Of a DNA stretch of 64,000 nt, positions 53,763 through 61,916 are shown piece after piece. The first letter of the stretch is position 1. Each line of letters opens with the position of its first letter. The DNA is from Bradyrhizobium algeriense (GTDB taxonomy: Bacteria > Pseudomonadota > Alphaproteobacteria > Rhizobiales > Xanthobacteraceae). Location of the stretch: the NCBI RefSeq assembly GCF_036924595.1, contig NZ_JAZHRV010000001.1, positions 2,108,001-2,172,000 of the forward strand, in the 5' to 3' direction. The notes beneath the pieces are model-generated. The model saw only the letters and a list, made by a program, of their open reading frames with translations. It was not told the DNA's origin and made no database searches. Both the position numbers and the translations under genes were made by a program.

Positions 53763-54020
53763 TTCGGCTGGAGTTCGGAGGAAGCGGGAGAAGGCGGGAT
53801 GGTGCGATATTGCCGCGCAAATGACAATCGAGCGGGCGCCAACTCCCGGGGTCGGCCTGCCGATCCCCTCGGCGTTAACGTTTGGATAGCGACTTTTCTC
53901 GCAATTGAACGGCGATCCATGCTGGCGCGTTAGCCTTACCGGCAGTTTGGCCGGCCGCCTTAACCCCTGAAACGGCGTGTCGGATTAAATTGGGACTCCA
54001 GGAAAACGGAATCCCAAGCG

Positions 54021-54467
54021 ATGCGCGTTGCCTCGACACTGGCAATTTTGGCGGCGATGACGTCGACGGCCTTTGCCGGCGGCGGCTTCGAGATCGTGAT
54101 TCCAGGCCGCCCCGGCGTACCCGTCATCATTAACGGCGTCGATGCATCCTATGCGGTGGTCGAGGGCGATTGGGGGCTGGGCAAAGGCACCCATGTCGAG
54201 CCGACCGTCTACGGTGGCCGCTATGTCGATTCGGTGCCGCACGTCGGCCGCTATTATCCGAGCGCCGGCCGCATGCCCGGTTACGGGCGGCTGGAAATCG
54301 AGCCGCCGGCGAACCGCAGATTGCCGCAGCCGGCCGAGAGCTATCATCAATCCTGGTCGGCGCAATCGGCGCCGCTGCCGGCGCAATCCAACGTCCCCGT
54401 CAATCCGCCCGAGATCATCTACGCGCCGCAGGAGCGAAGGCGAGGGCCGCAGCATTTTCCACGCTAA
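54021..54467 (+). CDS. Small exported protein, Pro-rich
   Basis: A 148-residue protein with a signal peptide (STLAILAAMTSTAFAGG). The mature N-terminus FEIVIPGRPGVPVIINGVDASYAVVEGDWGL is distinctive and is followed by a Tyr/Gly segment and a Pro/Gln-rich tail. It is followed 28 bp later by another small exported protein, probably in one unit. Similar pairs occur in Bradyrhizobium-type genomes. Function unknown. Confidence 0.7.
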   Translation: MRVASTLAILAAMTSTAFAGGGFEIVIPGRPGVPVIINGVDASYAVVEGDWGLGKGTHVEPTVYGGRYVDSVPHVGRYYPSAGRMPGYGRLEIEPPANRRLPQPAESYHQSWSAQSAPLPAQSNVPVNPPEIIYAPQERRRGPQHFPR

Positions 54468-54495
54468 CCAACGAAAATATCGACAGGAGAGAGTA

Positions 54496-54849
54496 ATGCG
54501 TCAGATACTTAAAGGATTGATCGCGGCAGTTGCCGTCATGGCCGCAGCCCCCGCGATGGCGTGCGGTTACTACGCGCCGTGCGTGCAGCCGCCTGTCTAT
54601 GTCGCGCCGGTCGCGGCTTACGGCTATGCCGGCTGCAACCCCTGCGGCGGCTGGGTCCGTGAACGTCTGCCCGATCCGGAGCAGCAGTATTATTGGGTCA
54701 ACCAGGGCCCGACCTATACCGGTCCCGGCAACTGGGCGCCGCGTCCGGTCTATCGCGAAGGCTCGATCTCCGGTTATGGCTATGGCTACAACCGGCCCTA
54801 TCGCGCGCACCGCTACCACGGCCAGCGCGTGCTGCGCCGCTACTACTGA
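54496..54849 (+). CDS. Small exported Tyr/Gly/Cys-rich protein
   Basis: A 117-residue protein with a signal peptide (GLIAAVAVMAAAPAMACG). The mature part is rich in Tyr, Pro and Gly with four cysteines near its start (CGYYAPCV, GCNPCGGW) and ends in Arg/Tyr. ACAGGAGAGAGTA is a good ribosome binding site. It is likely a secreted or surface protein, with unknown role, cotranscribed with the gene at 54021. Confidence 0.72.
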   Translation: MRQILKGLIAAVAVMAAAPAMACGYYAPCVQPPVYVAPVAAYGYAGCNPCGGWVRERLPDPEQQYYWVNQGPTYTGPGNWAPRPVYREGSISGYGYGYNRPYRAHRYHGQRVLRRYY

Positions 54850-54912
54850 TCTCGCGATCGGTGAAGGATTTCGGCGCCCGTTCGCATTGAGTTGCGGGCG
54901 GGCGTTGTCCTT

Positions 54913-55737
54913 TCATTTCATCAGGCCGAGCCGGCTCGCGCCGATATAGAGCGCCAGCACCGCGGCGTTCGACACGTTCAGGCTCTTGATCTCGCCGGGC
55001 ATGTCGAGCCGCGCCACCACGCTGCAGGTCTCGCGCGTCAGTTGCCGCAGGCCCTTGCCCTCGGCCCCCAGCACCAGCGCCAGCGGCTGCTGTAGCGTCA
55101 CCGCGCCGAGGTCCTCGCTGCCCTCGCTGTCCAGCCCAACCGTCATGAAGCCGCGGTCGTTCAACTCGTTGAGCGCGCGGGCGAGGTTCTGCACGGTCAC
55201 CAGCGGTACCAGCTCCAGCGCGCCGGAGGCGGATTTCGCCAGTGCGCCGGTGGCCTCCGGACTGTGCCGGGCCGTGGTGACGATCGCTTTCACCGCAAAT
55301 GCCGCCGCCGAGCGCATGATTGCGCCGACATTGTGCGGATCGGTGATCTGGTCGAGCACCAGCACGATGCCTTCCTGAGCCAGCGTATCGATATCGGGCG
55401 AGGGCAGGGGCTCGGCCTCCGCCAATAGCCCCTGATGCACGGCGTCGGGGCCGAGCCGCTGGTCGATCGCGTTCGGGCGGACGATTTCGGGGGGAACGCG
55501 GGTGTCGATATTCTCGTCCGCTAGGCGCTTTGCGGCGTTTTCGGTCAGGAACAGCTTTCGGATCTGCCGTTCCGGGTTGGCCAGGGCCGCCGAAACCGTG
55601 TGCCAGCCATAAAGAATCACCGGCCCGTCAGGGCTCGAATCCCGGTCCCGGCCCGGTGGACGGGCGAATTTCCGCCCTTTTTCGAAGGGTTTACCGCCGC
55701 CACGGCGGAACGGCGGTTTTCGGTCGCGATCGCTCAT
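54913..55737 (-). CDS. rlmB: 23S rRNA (guanosine-2'-O)-methyltransferase (RlmB, TrmH family)
   Basis: A 274-residue SPOUT methyltransferase. After a basic Gly/Arg-rich N-terminal tail comes the substrate-binding domain (ILYGWHTVSAALANPER) and then the knotted domain with motifs VLDQITDPHNVGAIMRSAAAF, LALVLGAEGKGLRQLTRE and IKSLNVSNAAVLALY. It methylates the ribose of a conserved 23S guanosine. tRNA-Tyr lies divergently just upstream. Confidence 0.93.
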   Translation of the reverse strand: MSDRDRKPPFRRGGGKPFEKGRKFARPPGRDRDSSPDGPVILYGWHTVSAALANPERQIRKLFLTENAAKRLADENIDTRVPPEIVRPNAIDQRLGPDAVHQGLLAEAEPLPSPDIDTLAQEGIVLVLDQITDPHNVGAIMRSAAAFAVKAIVTTARHSPEATGALAKSASGALELVPLVTVQNLARALNELNDRGFMTVGLDSEGSEDLGAVTLQQPLALVLGAEGKGLRQLTRETCSVVARLDMPGEIKSLNVSNAAVLALYIGASRLGLMK

Positions 55738-55941
55738 GGGGAGCTTGTGTCACGGGGGCCGGAATATGGCAATTTGGCCTCATCAGATGCGTTTTTGGCA
55801 GGCGCCGTTGGTTGACTTTGCTATCCCGCTTCGCCCATAAACGCGCCGGTCGAAGCCGGTTCGAAACAGGCTTTCGGCCTCAGCGTCATCCATGGTCCGG
55901 TCCTCCGCCACTCGGGCGGCCGGTTCCTGACGCTGGCGGAC

Positions 55942-56027
55942 GGGGAAGTGTCCCGAGTGGCAAAGGGAGCTGACTGTAAATCAGCCGCCGTATGGCTTCG
56001 AAGGTTCGAGTCCTTCCTTCCCCACCA
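55942..56027 (+). tRNA. tRNA-Tyr (anticodon GUA)
   Basis: Acceptor GGGGAAG/CTTCCCC, anticodon arm TGACTGTAAATCA giving GTA, a long variable arm (GCCGCCGTATGGC) as in type II tRNAs, T-arm GAAGGTTCGAGTCCTTC and an encoded ACCA end. 86 nt. Confidence 0.97.
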
Positions 56028-56130
56028 CGCTTCGCCCTGACGGGCTACGCGTGGCGCAGCCGCGCGGAGACCGTCTGGTCGGAGCGTGTCCGGCGTAGCT
56101 TGAGCGCAGCGAAAGCGTAGACGGACTGGT
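56028..56130. repeat. Hairpin-rich repeat after tRNA-Tyr
   Basis: Immediately after the tRNA lie small inverted pieces, the clearest with arms GTCCGGCGTAGC and GCGTAGACGGAC at 56088-56126. Such GC-rich palindromes often follow tRNA genes in this group. Confidence 0.4.
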
Positions 56131-56209
56131 GCCGCCCATACGCAAGCCAAGGCTCGGTAAGCCATCTCCTTGAACTTCTGCGCCAGCCGCCCGCTCAAAC
56201 ACACATCGC

Positions 56210-57430
56210 CTACTTCTGCGCGTTGGAGAAAGCCGTTTCGAGCACGTCGCCGATCGGCTGCCAGGTGCGGCCGTCGAATTGAATGAGCCGCAGGTGTTTG
56301 ATCGGCCGGAAGTTCCAAGGTCCCGTGCTGATTTTGATCCCGGGCAACAACATGGAGCCTTGATAGTCTTTTAGGGCCGCCGCCTGCTTCATGACGTTCT
56401 CGCGAGACAAGTCGTTGCCGCATTGCTTGAGCACCTGGGCCAATGTCTCGGCGGCGGCGTAGCCGAACACGGCGTTACTGTCGTCTCTGCCGCCGGCCCG
56501 ATTATATTTCTCAACAAATGTCTGCCAGTCCCTGGCGGCTTGCTCGTCCTTCCAGGCCGGATCATTCGCATCCTTCAAGAAAGTGGCTGTAATGACGCCC
56601 AAGGATTTTTCCTGGCCGGCGGGCTTTGGCGCCGTCGCGATCGATGACGCCATATGGTTCAAGATGAACACCGGGTGCCAATTGAGATCCGCCGCTATTC
56701 GGGCGACTTTCGCTGCGTTTTCCGGCACCCCTGCGAATACGAAAATTTCGGCGCCTGATCGCTTCAAGATCGATACGTGCGTGTCCAAATGCTCGTCTGC
56801 GATATCGTAGGCGATGTCGACCCTGATCATCCGGGCGATGTCACCGAGCCCGTCTTCCAGCCCCTTGAACAGTTCTCGACCGAAATGATCGTTCTGCCAA
56901 AGGGCTACGATCCTTTTTCCGGGGTAGAACGCGTGGATGTAGTTGGCGTAGATGCGTCCCTCTTCGCGAATGGAGGGCTGCCAGCCCATTGTCCACGGAA
57001 ACAGCGACGGATCGCTCAGATGATCGTCTCCGGAGGCGACAAAGAGTTGGGGAATTTGCCTTTCATTCAGGTATGCGCGAACGGCAAAATTCCCCGGCGT
57101 TCCGAACGAACCGAACATCAAGAGCACGTCGTCTTTCTCGATCAGGTCGCGCGTGAGGCTTAGAGCGGTCGATGGATCGGATTTGTCGTCATATGAGATG
57201 AAGCGCACCTTGCGGCCGTTGATCCCGCCACGCTCGTTGATCATCTCAAAATACGCCGCTTCGGCTTTTCCAATCGCGCCGAAGACCTCCAGACTCCCGC
57301 TATAGGGCATAACGTTGCCGATGCGAATTTCAGTGTCGGTCACGCCTGGATCGCGCACCCGCTCGGTGATCGCGCCCAATGACGTAAGCGCCAGGACAAG
57401 AGCAATCAGCGTTCGGACCCTGGTTTGCAT
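56210..57430 (-). CDS. Branched-chain amino acid ABC transporter binding protein (LivK-like)
   Basis: A 406-residue periplasmic type I binding protein. Signal peptide LIALVLALTSLGAITE; then DTEIRIGNVMPYSGSLEVFGAIGKAEAAYFEMINERGGINGRK in pieces typical of LivJ/LivK, and PQLFVASGDDHLSDPSLFPWTMGW in the ligand region. It binds amino acids, amides or aromatic acids. No permease or ATPase genes are adjacent, so it is an orphan receptor. Confidence 0.88.
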   Translation of the reverse strand: MQTRVRTLIALVLALTSLGAITERVRDPGVTDTEIRIGNVMPYSGSLEVFGAIGKAEAAYFEMINERGGINGRKVRFISYDDKSDPSTALSLTRDLIEKDDVLLMFGSFGTPGNFAVRAYLNERQIPQLFVASGDDHLSDPSLFPWTMGWQPSIREEGRIYANYIHAFYPGKRIVALWQNDHFGRELFKGLEDGLGDIARMIRVDIAYDIADEHLDTHVSILKRSGAEIFVFAGVPENAAKVARIAADLNWHPVFILNHMASSIATAPKPAGQEKSLGVITATFLKDANDPAWKDEQAARDWQTFVEKYNRAGGRDDSNAVFGYAAAETLAQVLKQCGNDLSRENVMKQAAALKDYQGSMLLPGIKISTGPWNFRPIKHLRLIQFDGRTWQPIGDVLETAFSNAQK

Positions 57431-57826
57431 CGGACGAACTCCGTTACAAAGAATGCAGCCAGATTTCGAGACCTATGAGAGGCGAGATGCCTGATCTGGA
57501 TCGAACGCCGAGAAATTGACGGCAGCGTGATCGTCATTTTCTTCGACCGGAATGGATGTGCCTGTGTTCCGATCGGCTCATACCGAAAGGGCGATAGCTG
57601 GCGGCAGGCCAGAGCAAGTTCCCGCACAACGCGATCCGACAAGCGTACGCCGTCGATCGGTTGTGTCAACGAATTCGCTTTTGTTCCCTTTGGGGGCAAG
57701 CTACTCCCGTGAACTCTTCCGCCCGCCGCGACCAAGCGGCGAGGAGAACCTCATCGGCGCCGTGATCACCGGGGTGGCAAAACGCGCCGTCTTCCTGTTC
57801 CGAAAGCTCGTCGTCGTCTCGAGGCC
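57431..57826. other. Intergenic stretch without recognisable gene
   Basis: About 400 bp between the binding-protein gene and the YCII gene. Frames are open by chance because of high GC; none resembles a known protein and none has a good ribosome binding site. Confidence 0.5.
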
Positions 57827-58213
57827 TCAGCCTTCTTGAGCGGTCTCCGGCAAGGATTCTCCGGGGAGATAAAGCCTGATCGGGCGGATTTCGTAGACGG
57901 CGGACGGATTGACCCGGTGCAGGTCGCGCGCAATGCCGATCGCTTCCTCCTCGTCGGCGCAATTCAGCACATATAGACCCAGCAGCTGCTCTTTCGTTTC
58001 GGCAAACGGCCCGTCGATGACCATTCCGGCGCCCGGACCTCGCAAGGTGCGGGCTTCTGCCGTCGCGCCCAGCCGCGCCGCCGGCCCGAGCAGCTTCTTC
58101 GCGTTCAGCCGGTCATGCACGGCCAGCAGTTCGGTCATCAGGGCCGCGTCCTCCTCCGCCGTCCAGGACGTGACCTCGGCTTCGACGTGGTAGGCCAGCA
58201 TGGCGTAGAGCAT
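57827..58213 (-). CDS. YCII/DGPF domain protein
   Basis: A 128-residue protein of the YCII-related family. The characteristic MVIDGPFAETKEQLLGLYVLNC includes the DGPF motif, followed by DEEEAIGIARDLHRVNP and a C-terminal strand VYEIRPIRLY. AAGGAG precedes ATG at 58213. Members are small dimeric proteins often placed beside an ECF sigma-factor gene; none is seen here. Catalytic role unproven. Confidence 0.88.
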   Translation of the reverse strand: MLYAMLAYHVEAEVTSWTAEEDAALMTELLAVHDRLNAKKLLGPAARLGATAEARTLRGPGAGMVIDGPFAETKEQLLGLYVLNCADEEEAIGIARDLHRVNPSAVYEIRPIRLYLPGESLPETAQEG

Positions 58214-58406
58214 CGCTTTCTCCTTTATGCGGGGGCCGGGATTGGCTGCTTCCCGAGGACGTTTTGCCGCGCCCGGTCCCGACATTCCGGCGGCCCACGA
58301 AACATTCCGGAAACACGATATATCGGATTGCCCTTGAACGAGAGGTGGCGGGCTCTCGACTGATGGGCAGAACGCGAGCCAACGCACACTATTCAAGGAG
58401 ACGGTC

Positions 58407-58607
58407 ATGCGACGCCAGCCTGCCACGATCATTTGCGATGCCGCCAGATTGCGTGCATCGCAGCCGGCGTCATCGCAAGCGGGCGATTGGCACGACGTCA
58501 CCGGCCATCACCGCTACTACGGCAGTTCGGCCATCAATGGCGGCGAGCGCATCGTCGAAGTCCGCCGCGGCCCGTGCCCGCGCTCCGTCAATCTCTGCGG
58601 CTTTTGA
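58407..58607 (+). CDS. Small protein, unknown function
   Basis: A 66-residue frame with AAGGAGACGGTC before the ATG. It contains DWHDVTGHHRYYGSSAINGGER and two cysteines near the end (GPCPRSVNLCGF). No signal or membrane segment. It converges on the 14-codon minus-strand micro-gene. Real by ribosome binding site, but unrecognised. Confidence 0.5.
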   Translation: MRRQPATIICDAARLRASQPASSQAGDWHDVTGHHRYYGSSAINGGERIVEVRRGPCPRSVNLCGF

Positions 58608-58623
58608 TCTTTGAGCTTCGGGG

Positions 58624-58660
58624 CAACAAAAAGGCGCGGCGGGATGGCTCCCGTCGCGCC
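58624..58660 (-). terminator. Rho-independent terminator of the micro-gene
   Basis: Read on the minus strand: 12-bp stem GGCGCGACGGGA/TCCCGCCGCGCC with one mismatch, loop GCCA, then TTTTTGTTG. Confidence 0.82.
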
Positions 58661-58721
58661 CCATTTGTTGTGCTCGCTGGTCCAGGCCTGAGAGCGCCCG
58701 GAGCCAGGCCAAAACGTCAGC

Positions 58722-58766
58722 CTAGCGGGCGATCCCAGCGAGGTGACAGCGCTTGGTATAAGACAC
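58722..58766 (-). CDS. 14-codon micro-gene behind a near-perfect Shine-Dalgarno sequence
   Basis: GTG at 58766 opens a frame encoding MSYTKRCHLAGIAR and ends at TAG. AAAGGAGGTGATCC lies immediately upstream with seven bases between GGAGG and GTG. This is a full complement of the 16S rRNA 3' tail. A promoter with 17-bp spacing lies upstream and an intrinsic terminator downstream, so the unit is a free-standing transcript of about 170 nt. The peptide has one Cys and one His and is basic. No neighbouring gene could be controlled as a classic leader, because the terminator follows and the next gene is convergent. Function unknown. Confidence 0.6.
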   Translation of the reverse strand: MSYTKRCHLAGIAR

Positions 58767-58767
58767 T

Positions 58768-58781
58768 GGATCACCTCCTTT
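58768..58781 (-). promoter_or_regulatory. Exceptionally strong ribosome binding site
   Basis: AAAGGAGGTGATCC on the minus strand pairs over its whole length with the anti-Shine-Dalgarno end of 16S rRNA. It fixes the GTG start of the 14-codon frame. Confidence 0.8.
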
Positions 58782-58800
58782 CTTTGTTGATGGAAACATC

Positions 58801-58829
58801 AATATAGGCGGCGAATCGGCCCCTGTTAA
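58801..58829 (-). promoter_or_regulatory. Sigma-70-type promoter of the micro-gene
   Basis: On the minus strand TTAACA, a 17-bp spacer, then TATATT. Each box differs from consensus at one base. Transcription should start near 58794. Confidence 0.65.
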
Positions 58830-58927
58830 GGGCCCGGACCGGCAGATGGACCGCTCCCCAGGATGTTCGGACCAGGGCGGCGGGGCGGGTTGAGGCCGCC
58901 TGCACGGCGTGTTAGGTCAACGCCAGC

Positions 58928-59001
58928 GCGGGTGTAGCTCAATGGTAGAGCAGCAGCCTTCCAAGCTGAATACGAGGGTTCGATTCCCTTCACCCGCTCC
59001 A
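58928..59001 (+). tRNA. tRNA-Gly (anticodon UCC)
   Basis: Acceptor GCGGGTG/CACCCGC, D-arm GCTCAATGGTAGAGC, anticodon loop CTTCCAA giving TCC, T-arm GAGGGTTCGATTCCCTT and an encoded CCA. 74 nt. Confidence 0.97.
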
Positions 59002-59089
59002 AAAACGATTTCAATGACTTAGCCAGGAATTTTCAAACTTTCGTTCTGGCGCCATTCCGACAATTTTGACTCGTCGCGGCTGAAGGCTG

Positions 59090-59341
59090 ATGCAAATCAG
59101 CGAATGTGTTCAAGATCTACTTAAGATTGTTCTTATTTGTGATGATCGTCTCCAATACGCTTGGTTCGGGCGAGGCTGGCGACTAGACATCCATCGCATG
59201 GCAACTGGGTCACCACGCTTGCTCCCTCAGCGCGAGGGCATAGAAAATCTCAAGAAAGCTCAAAGTGAGCGGCCCCGCCGTATGTTCAAAATTGTCGAAG
59301 GCGTTTTTGTGCTGAGACTCAATTCATCTAAAGCGTGGTAA
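59090..59341 (+). CDS. Weakly supported small frame
   Basis: An 83-residue frame with GAAGG before the ATG. Codon use is unlike the neighbours and no domain or signal is visible. It is the only candidate in the 520-bp spacer after tRNA-Gly, which is lower in GC than average. Confidence 0.22.
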   Translation: MQISECVQDLLKIVLICDDRLQYAWFGRGWRLDIHRMATGSPRLLPQREGIENLKKAQSERPRRMFKIVEGVFVLRLNSSKAW

Positions 59342-59523
59342 TGGGACGGCCGCTCATGGCGCAAAGCGGCCGTTCGACCGTCGGTGGAAGCCGTCGTCAA
59401 ACCGCATGAATTGATCTACAACAAGGGGGCAATGTCGCTACGCCAACCGGCGTGTCGCGTGATTTGGCGCCATTCTGTTGCGGCCGGAGCCGATCCATTC
59501 GGGCGCCAGGCGGAACGGGGACA

Positions 59524-60312
59524 ATGATGAGCGACTGGTTACACAATCTGCCGGTACCGTTGATGGCAATAGCTATCTTCGCCTTTACCTATCTGCTTGC
59601 CATAATTATTTTCGCCAGTGTTTCGGCACTCGCGACGGGAGAGCGCGCAAAATCATTCCAGGCGATTTCTCCCGGTATGTTGCCGGTGCTGGGTATCCTA
59701 TTCGGCCTGTTTGTTGCTTTCACCGCTGCACAGGTCTGGAGTGACAGTGATCGTGGTAGTGCGGCGGTCAGCCGAGAGGCCAGCGCGCTGAGAGCCGTTG
59801 TGCTTCTAGCGGCTGGCCTGCCGCCAGAACAGGAAAGCCGGTTGCGTGACCTGATTCGTGACTACGTTGAGCAAACAGCAACGGTGGAATGGCCGATGAT
59901 GGCGCGCCAAACGGCTTCACTGAGGTCGGCTCCTATTGCTCTGGCCGAGGCGCTGCAGTTCGTTGTCTCGATGACTCCGCAGAACCCGGGCCAGCAGACC
60001 GCGCAGCGCGAAATAATCAGCGCACTGGGGTCCGCGCTCGATGCGCGCCGGCAACGGATCATCGTCAGCCAAGCAGAAGTCAATTCGGTGAAATGGTGGA
60101 GCCTGTACCTGCAGGCGATATGCGAGTTGCTCGTGATCGCCGTGGTCCACTGCGGCAATCGGCTGGCATCGGGGATAGCGATGGGGCTGTTCGCGACAGG
60201 AGTGGCCACCTCCGTACTGCTGATCGCCGCTCACGACCGGCCATTCACCGGTCAAATCTCGATCGGGCCGGAGCCTCTTCTGCAAATCATGCCAGGTAAG
60301 TCGGCGAGCTAG
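59524..60312 (+). CDS. DUF4239-like membrane protein
   Basis: A 262-residue protein with two N-terminal helices (IAIFAFTYLLAIIIFASVSA, LPVLGILFGLFVAFTAAQVW), a soluble helical loop with SREASALRAVVLLAAGLPPE, and two C-terminal helices. The loop after helix 2 and the S-R-E-A-x-x-L phrase match the DUF4239 (bestrophin-like) family. It may be a channel-like or stress-linked membrane protein. ATG at 59524 or the preceding ATG at 59527 fits the first helix. Confidence 0.72.
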   Translation: MMSDWLHNLPVPLMAIAIFAFTYLLAIIIFASVSALATGERAKSFQAISPGMLPVLGILFGLFVAFTAAQVWSDSDRGSAAVSREASALRAVVLLAAGLPPEQESRLRDLIRDYVEQTATVEWPMMARQTASLRSAPIALAEALQFVVSMTPQNPGQQTAQREIISALGSALDARRQRIIVSQAEVNSVKWWSLYLQAICELLVIAVVHCGNRLASGIAMGLFATGVATSVLLIAAHDRPFTGQISIGPEPLLQIMPGKSAS

Positions 60313-60468
60313 TGAGCGCGGGCCATCTGCCGCTGTGACGAGGTTGGATGAGTAGCGTGTTTGCGTTAGCTGGAGTCCGCAAATGGCGCAAAGCGGTCAT
60401 TCCTTGGATACCGCGACGGGATATTTTGATACCGCGTTTTGTTTTTCGGCAACGGACTTGCTCGTGAG

Positions 60469-61413
60469 CTAGAGCTGCTGCCCATCGCGCAAGGTATGCA
60501 GAGTTATCTCCGGCGGGCAGTTTAAGCGGACCGGCAGAAGGCTCGTGCCAGCGCCCACCGAGGTATATCCGACCATGGCGCCATGGCGCCATGGTCCAGC
60601 GCCCATGAATCTAGGTAATGCTGCCTCCAGCTTGATCGGAATTCCACCGGGTAGGCAAAGCTGGCCTCCGTGGGTGTGTCCGCATAACATGAGATCGAAT
60701 CTGACGCTCATCGCTCGATCGTAGACTTCCGGCGTGTGCGCCAACAAAATCGAAAAGGCATCTGAAGGAATTTTCGACGCGGCTTTCTCAATGTCGTCTG
60801 CCCGATAGAAATGCGGATCGTCAACGCCGGCCAGGAAAATACGTTGTCCGTCACGAACAATCGGTTCGCACTCGTTGAACAGCATGCAGATTCCCATGGC
60901 TTCCATTGAAGGGGCCATACGGATGCTGTCGTGGTTACCAAGCACCCCATAAACTGGCCCCTTCAATTGGGCCTGCAGTTCATCGATGATTTCTAGACTT
61001 TTTTCGAATGGACCATATGTCTTGCCGCGATAGTCGCCGGTTAAGACGCAAATGTCGTATTGAAGGCCGCCGACCACGCTAACCAGATGCCGCATCGCGC
61101 CTACACTTATGTCGGCATGCAGATCGCTGATGTGAAGGATAGTGAAATTGTCAAATGCCGAGGGAAGATTGGCGAAAGCCACGCTATGTTGTTTGACAAC
61201 GACGTGGTCAGCGTTTCGACGCGCACGGCCATAAAGTCCAGTCAGCTTCAGCGCAGTTCTGACAATCCACGGCGCTGCGTACCAGTTTTCAAGATTGAAA
61301 ATGATCAGTCCCTGGCCGAACAGCTGGGCCTCATGCTCGACTTCGACTTTCAGTCGCCGCTCAACATGTTCTGATCCAATTCGCTCGATCAGGTCTTGCA
61401 GAGTAGGATCCAA
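60469..61413 (-). CDS. Metallophosphoesterase (YkuE-like)
   Basis: A 314-residue calcineurin-fold phosphoesterase. All metal motifs are present: HISDLHAD, VLTGDYRG, VLGNHDSIRM, LLAHTPEV and GHTHGGQL. The N-terminal 80 residues include a helix with LIIFNLENWYAAPW. YkuE-type enzymes act on lipid or nucleotide phosphates. The coding sequence includes a 24-bp perfect palindrome at 60572-60595. It converges on the DUF4239 gene. Confidence 0.9.
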   Translation of the reverse strand: MDPTLQDLIERIGSEHVERRLKVEVEHEAQLFGQGLIIFNLENWYAAPWIVRTALKLTGLYGRARRNADHVVVKQHSVAFANLPSAFDNFTILHISDLHADISVGAMRHLVSVVGGLQYDICVLTGDYRGKTYGPFEKSLEIIDELQAQLKGPVYGVLGNHDSIRMAPSMEAMGICMLFNECEPIVRDGQRIFLAGVDDPHFYRADDIEKAASKIPSDAFSILLAHTPEVYDRAMSVRFDLMLCGHTHGGQLCLPGGIPIKLEAALPRFMGAGPWRHGAMVGYTSVGAGTSLLPVRLNCPPEITLHTLRDGQQL

Positions 61414-61916
61414 ATTCTAGTCTCTCGAGTTGGAGGGCGTTCCAAACAAGAGCAGGAATAACATGATAGGTCCATTGTAGTCGGCCCCGGCCGGCGCGCC
61501 ATTTCAGGCCATGGCCTAGATTGAGGCAGGCTAGTTGGAAGTGGTCGGTTAGCCGGCAAGCTTTGCCGATGTCCGCTTTACCGACAGTAGCAGACCCACC
61601 AGAGCGCTGGTTCGACGTCCGATGTTGATAAGTCCGCAGGATGTTGCCAGCCGAGGGCACCACACGGTGCGGTCTCTCGGGGTGAGCATTGCCAAATCGT
61701 CTTATTAGTCAATATCTTATAATGAGAGTTGGCAAGGAGGCCCGCCGGGTTGTTGCTGTCCAGCCCGATAGGGAGTGGCAGTGCCGTTTAGCGTCACCCA
61801 ATGTGTCCGCAAGCAAAATGCCTGTGGTAACTTGATGATGATCATCGGGCATTCGCAGGCTGGAAAATGGCGATAGCCCACTGCCTGCCAGTTCGCTCCA
61901 ACTGGAGTGACGAAAC
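61414..61916. other. Intergenic stretch upstream of rocD
   Basis: About 500 bp without a supported gene. It has an AT-rich patch near 61700-61725 (TATTTAGT-like and TATAAT) that could hold a promoter, but no correctly spaced -35 box was found. Confidence 0.45.

Noticed and set aside
57406..57735. Minus-strand frame upstream of the Liv-type binding protein
   Set aside because: It overlaps the start of the supported gene in another frame and its translation has no structure or motif.
58768..58785. Match to the 3' end of 16S rRNA (GGATCACCTCCTTT) on the plus strand
   Set aside because: Only about 16-18 bases match and the flanks do not; it is better read as a minus-strand Shine-Dalgarno sequence before a GTG frame.
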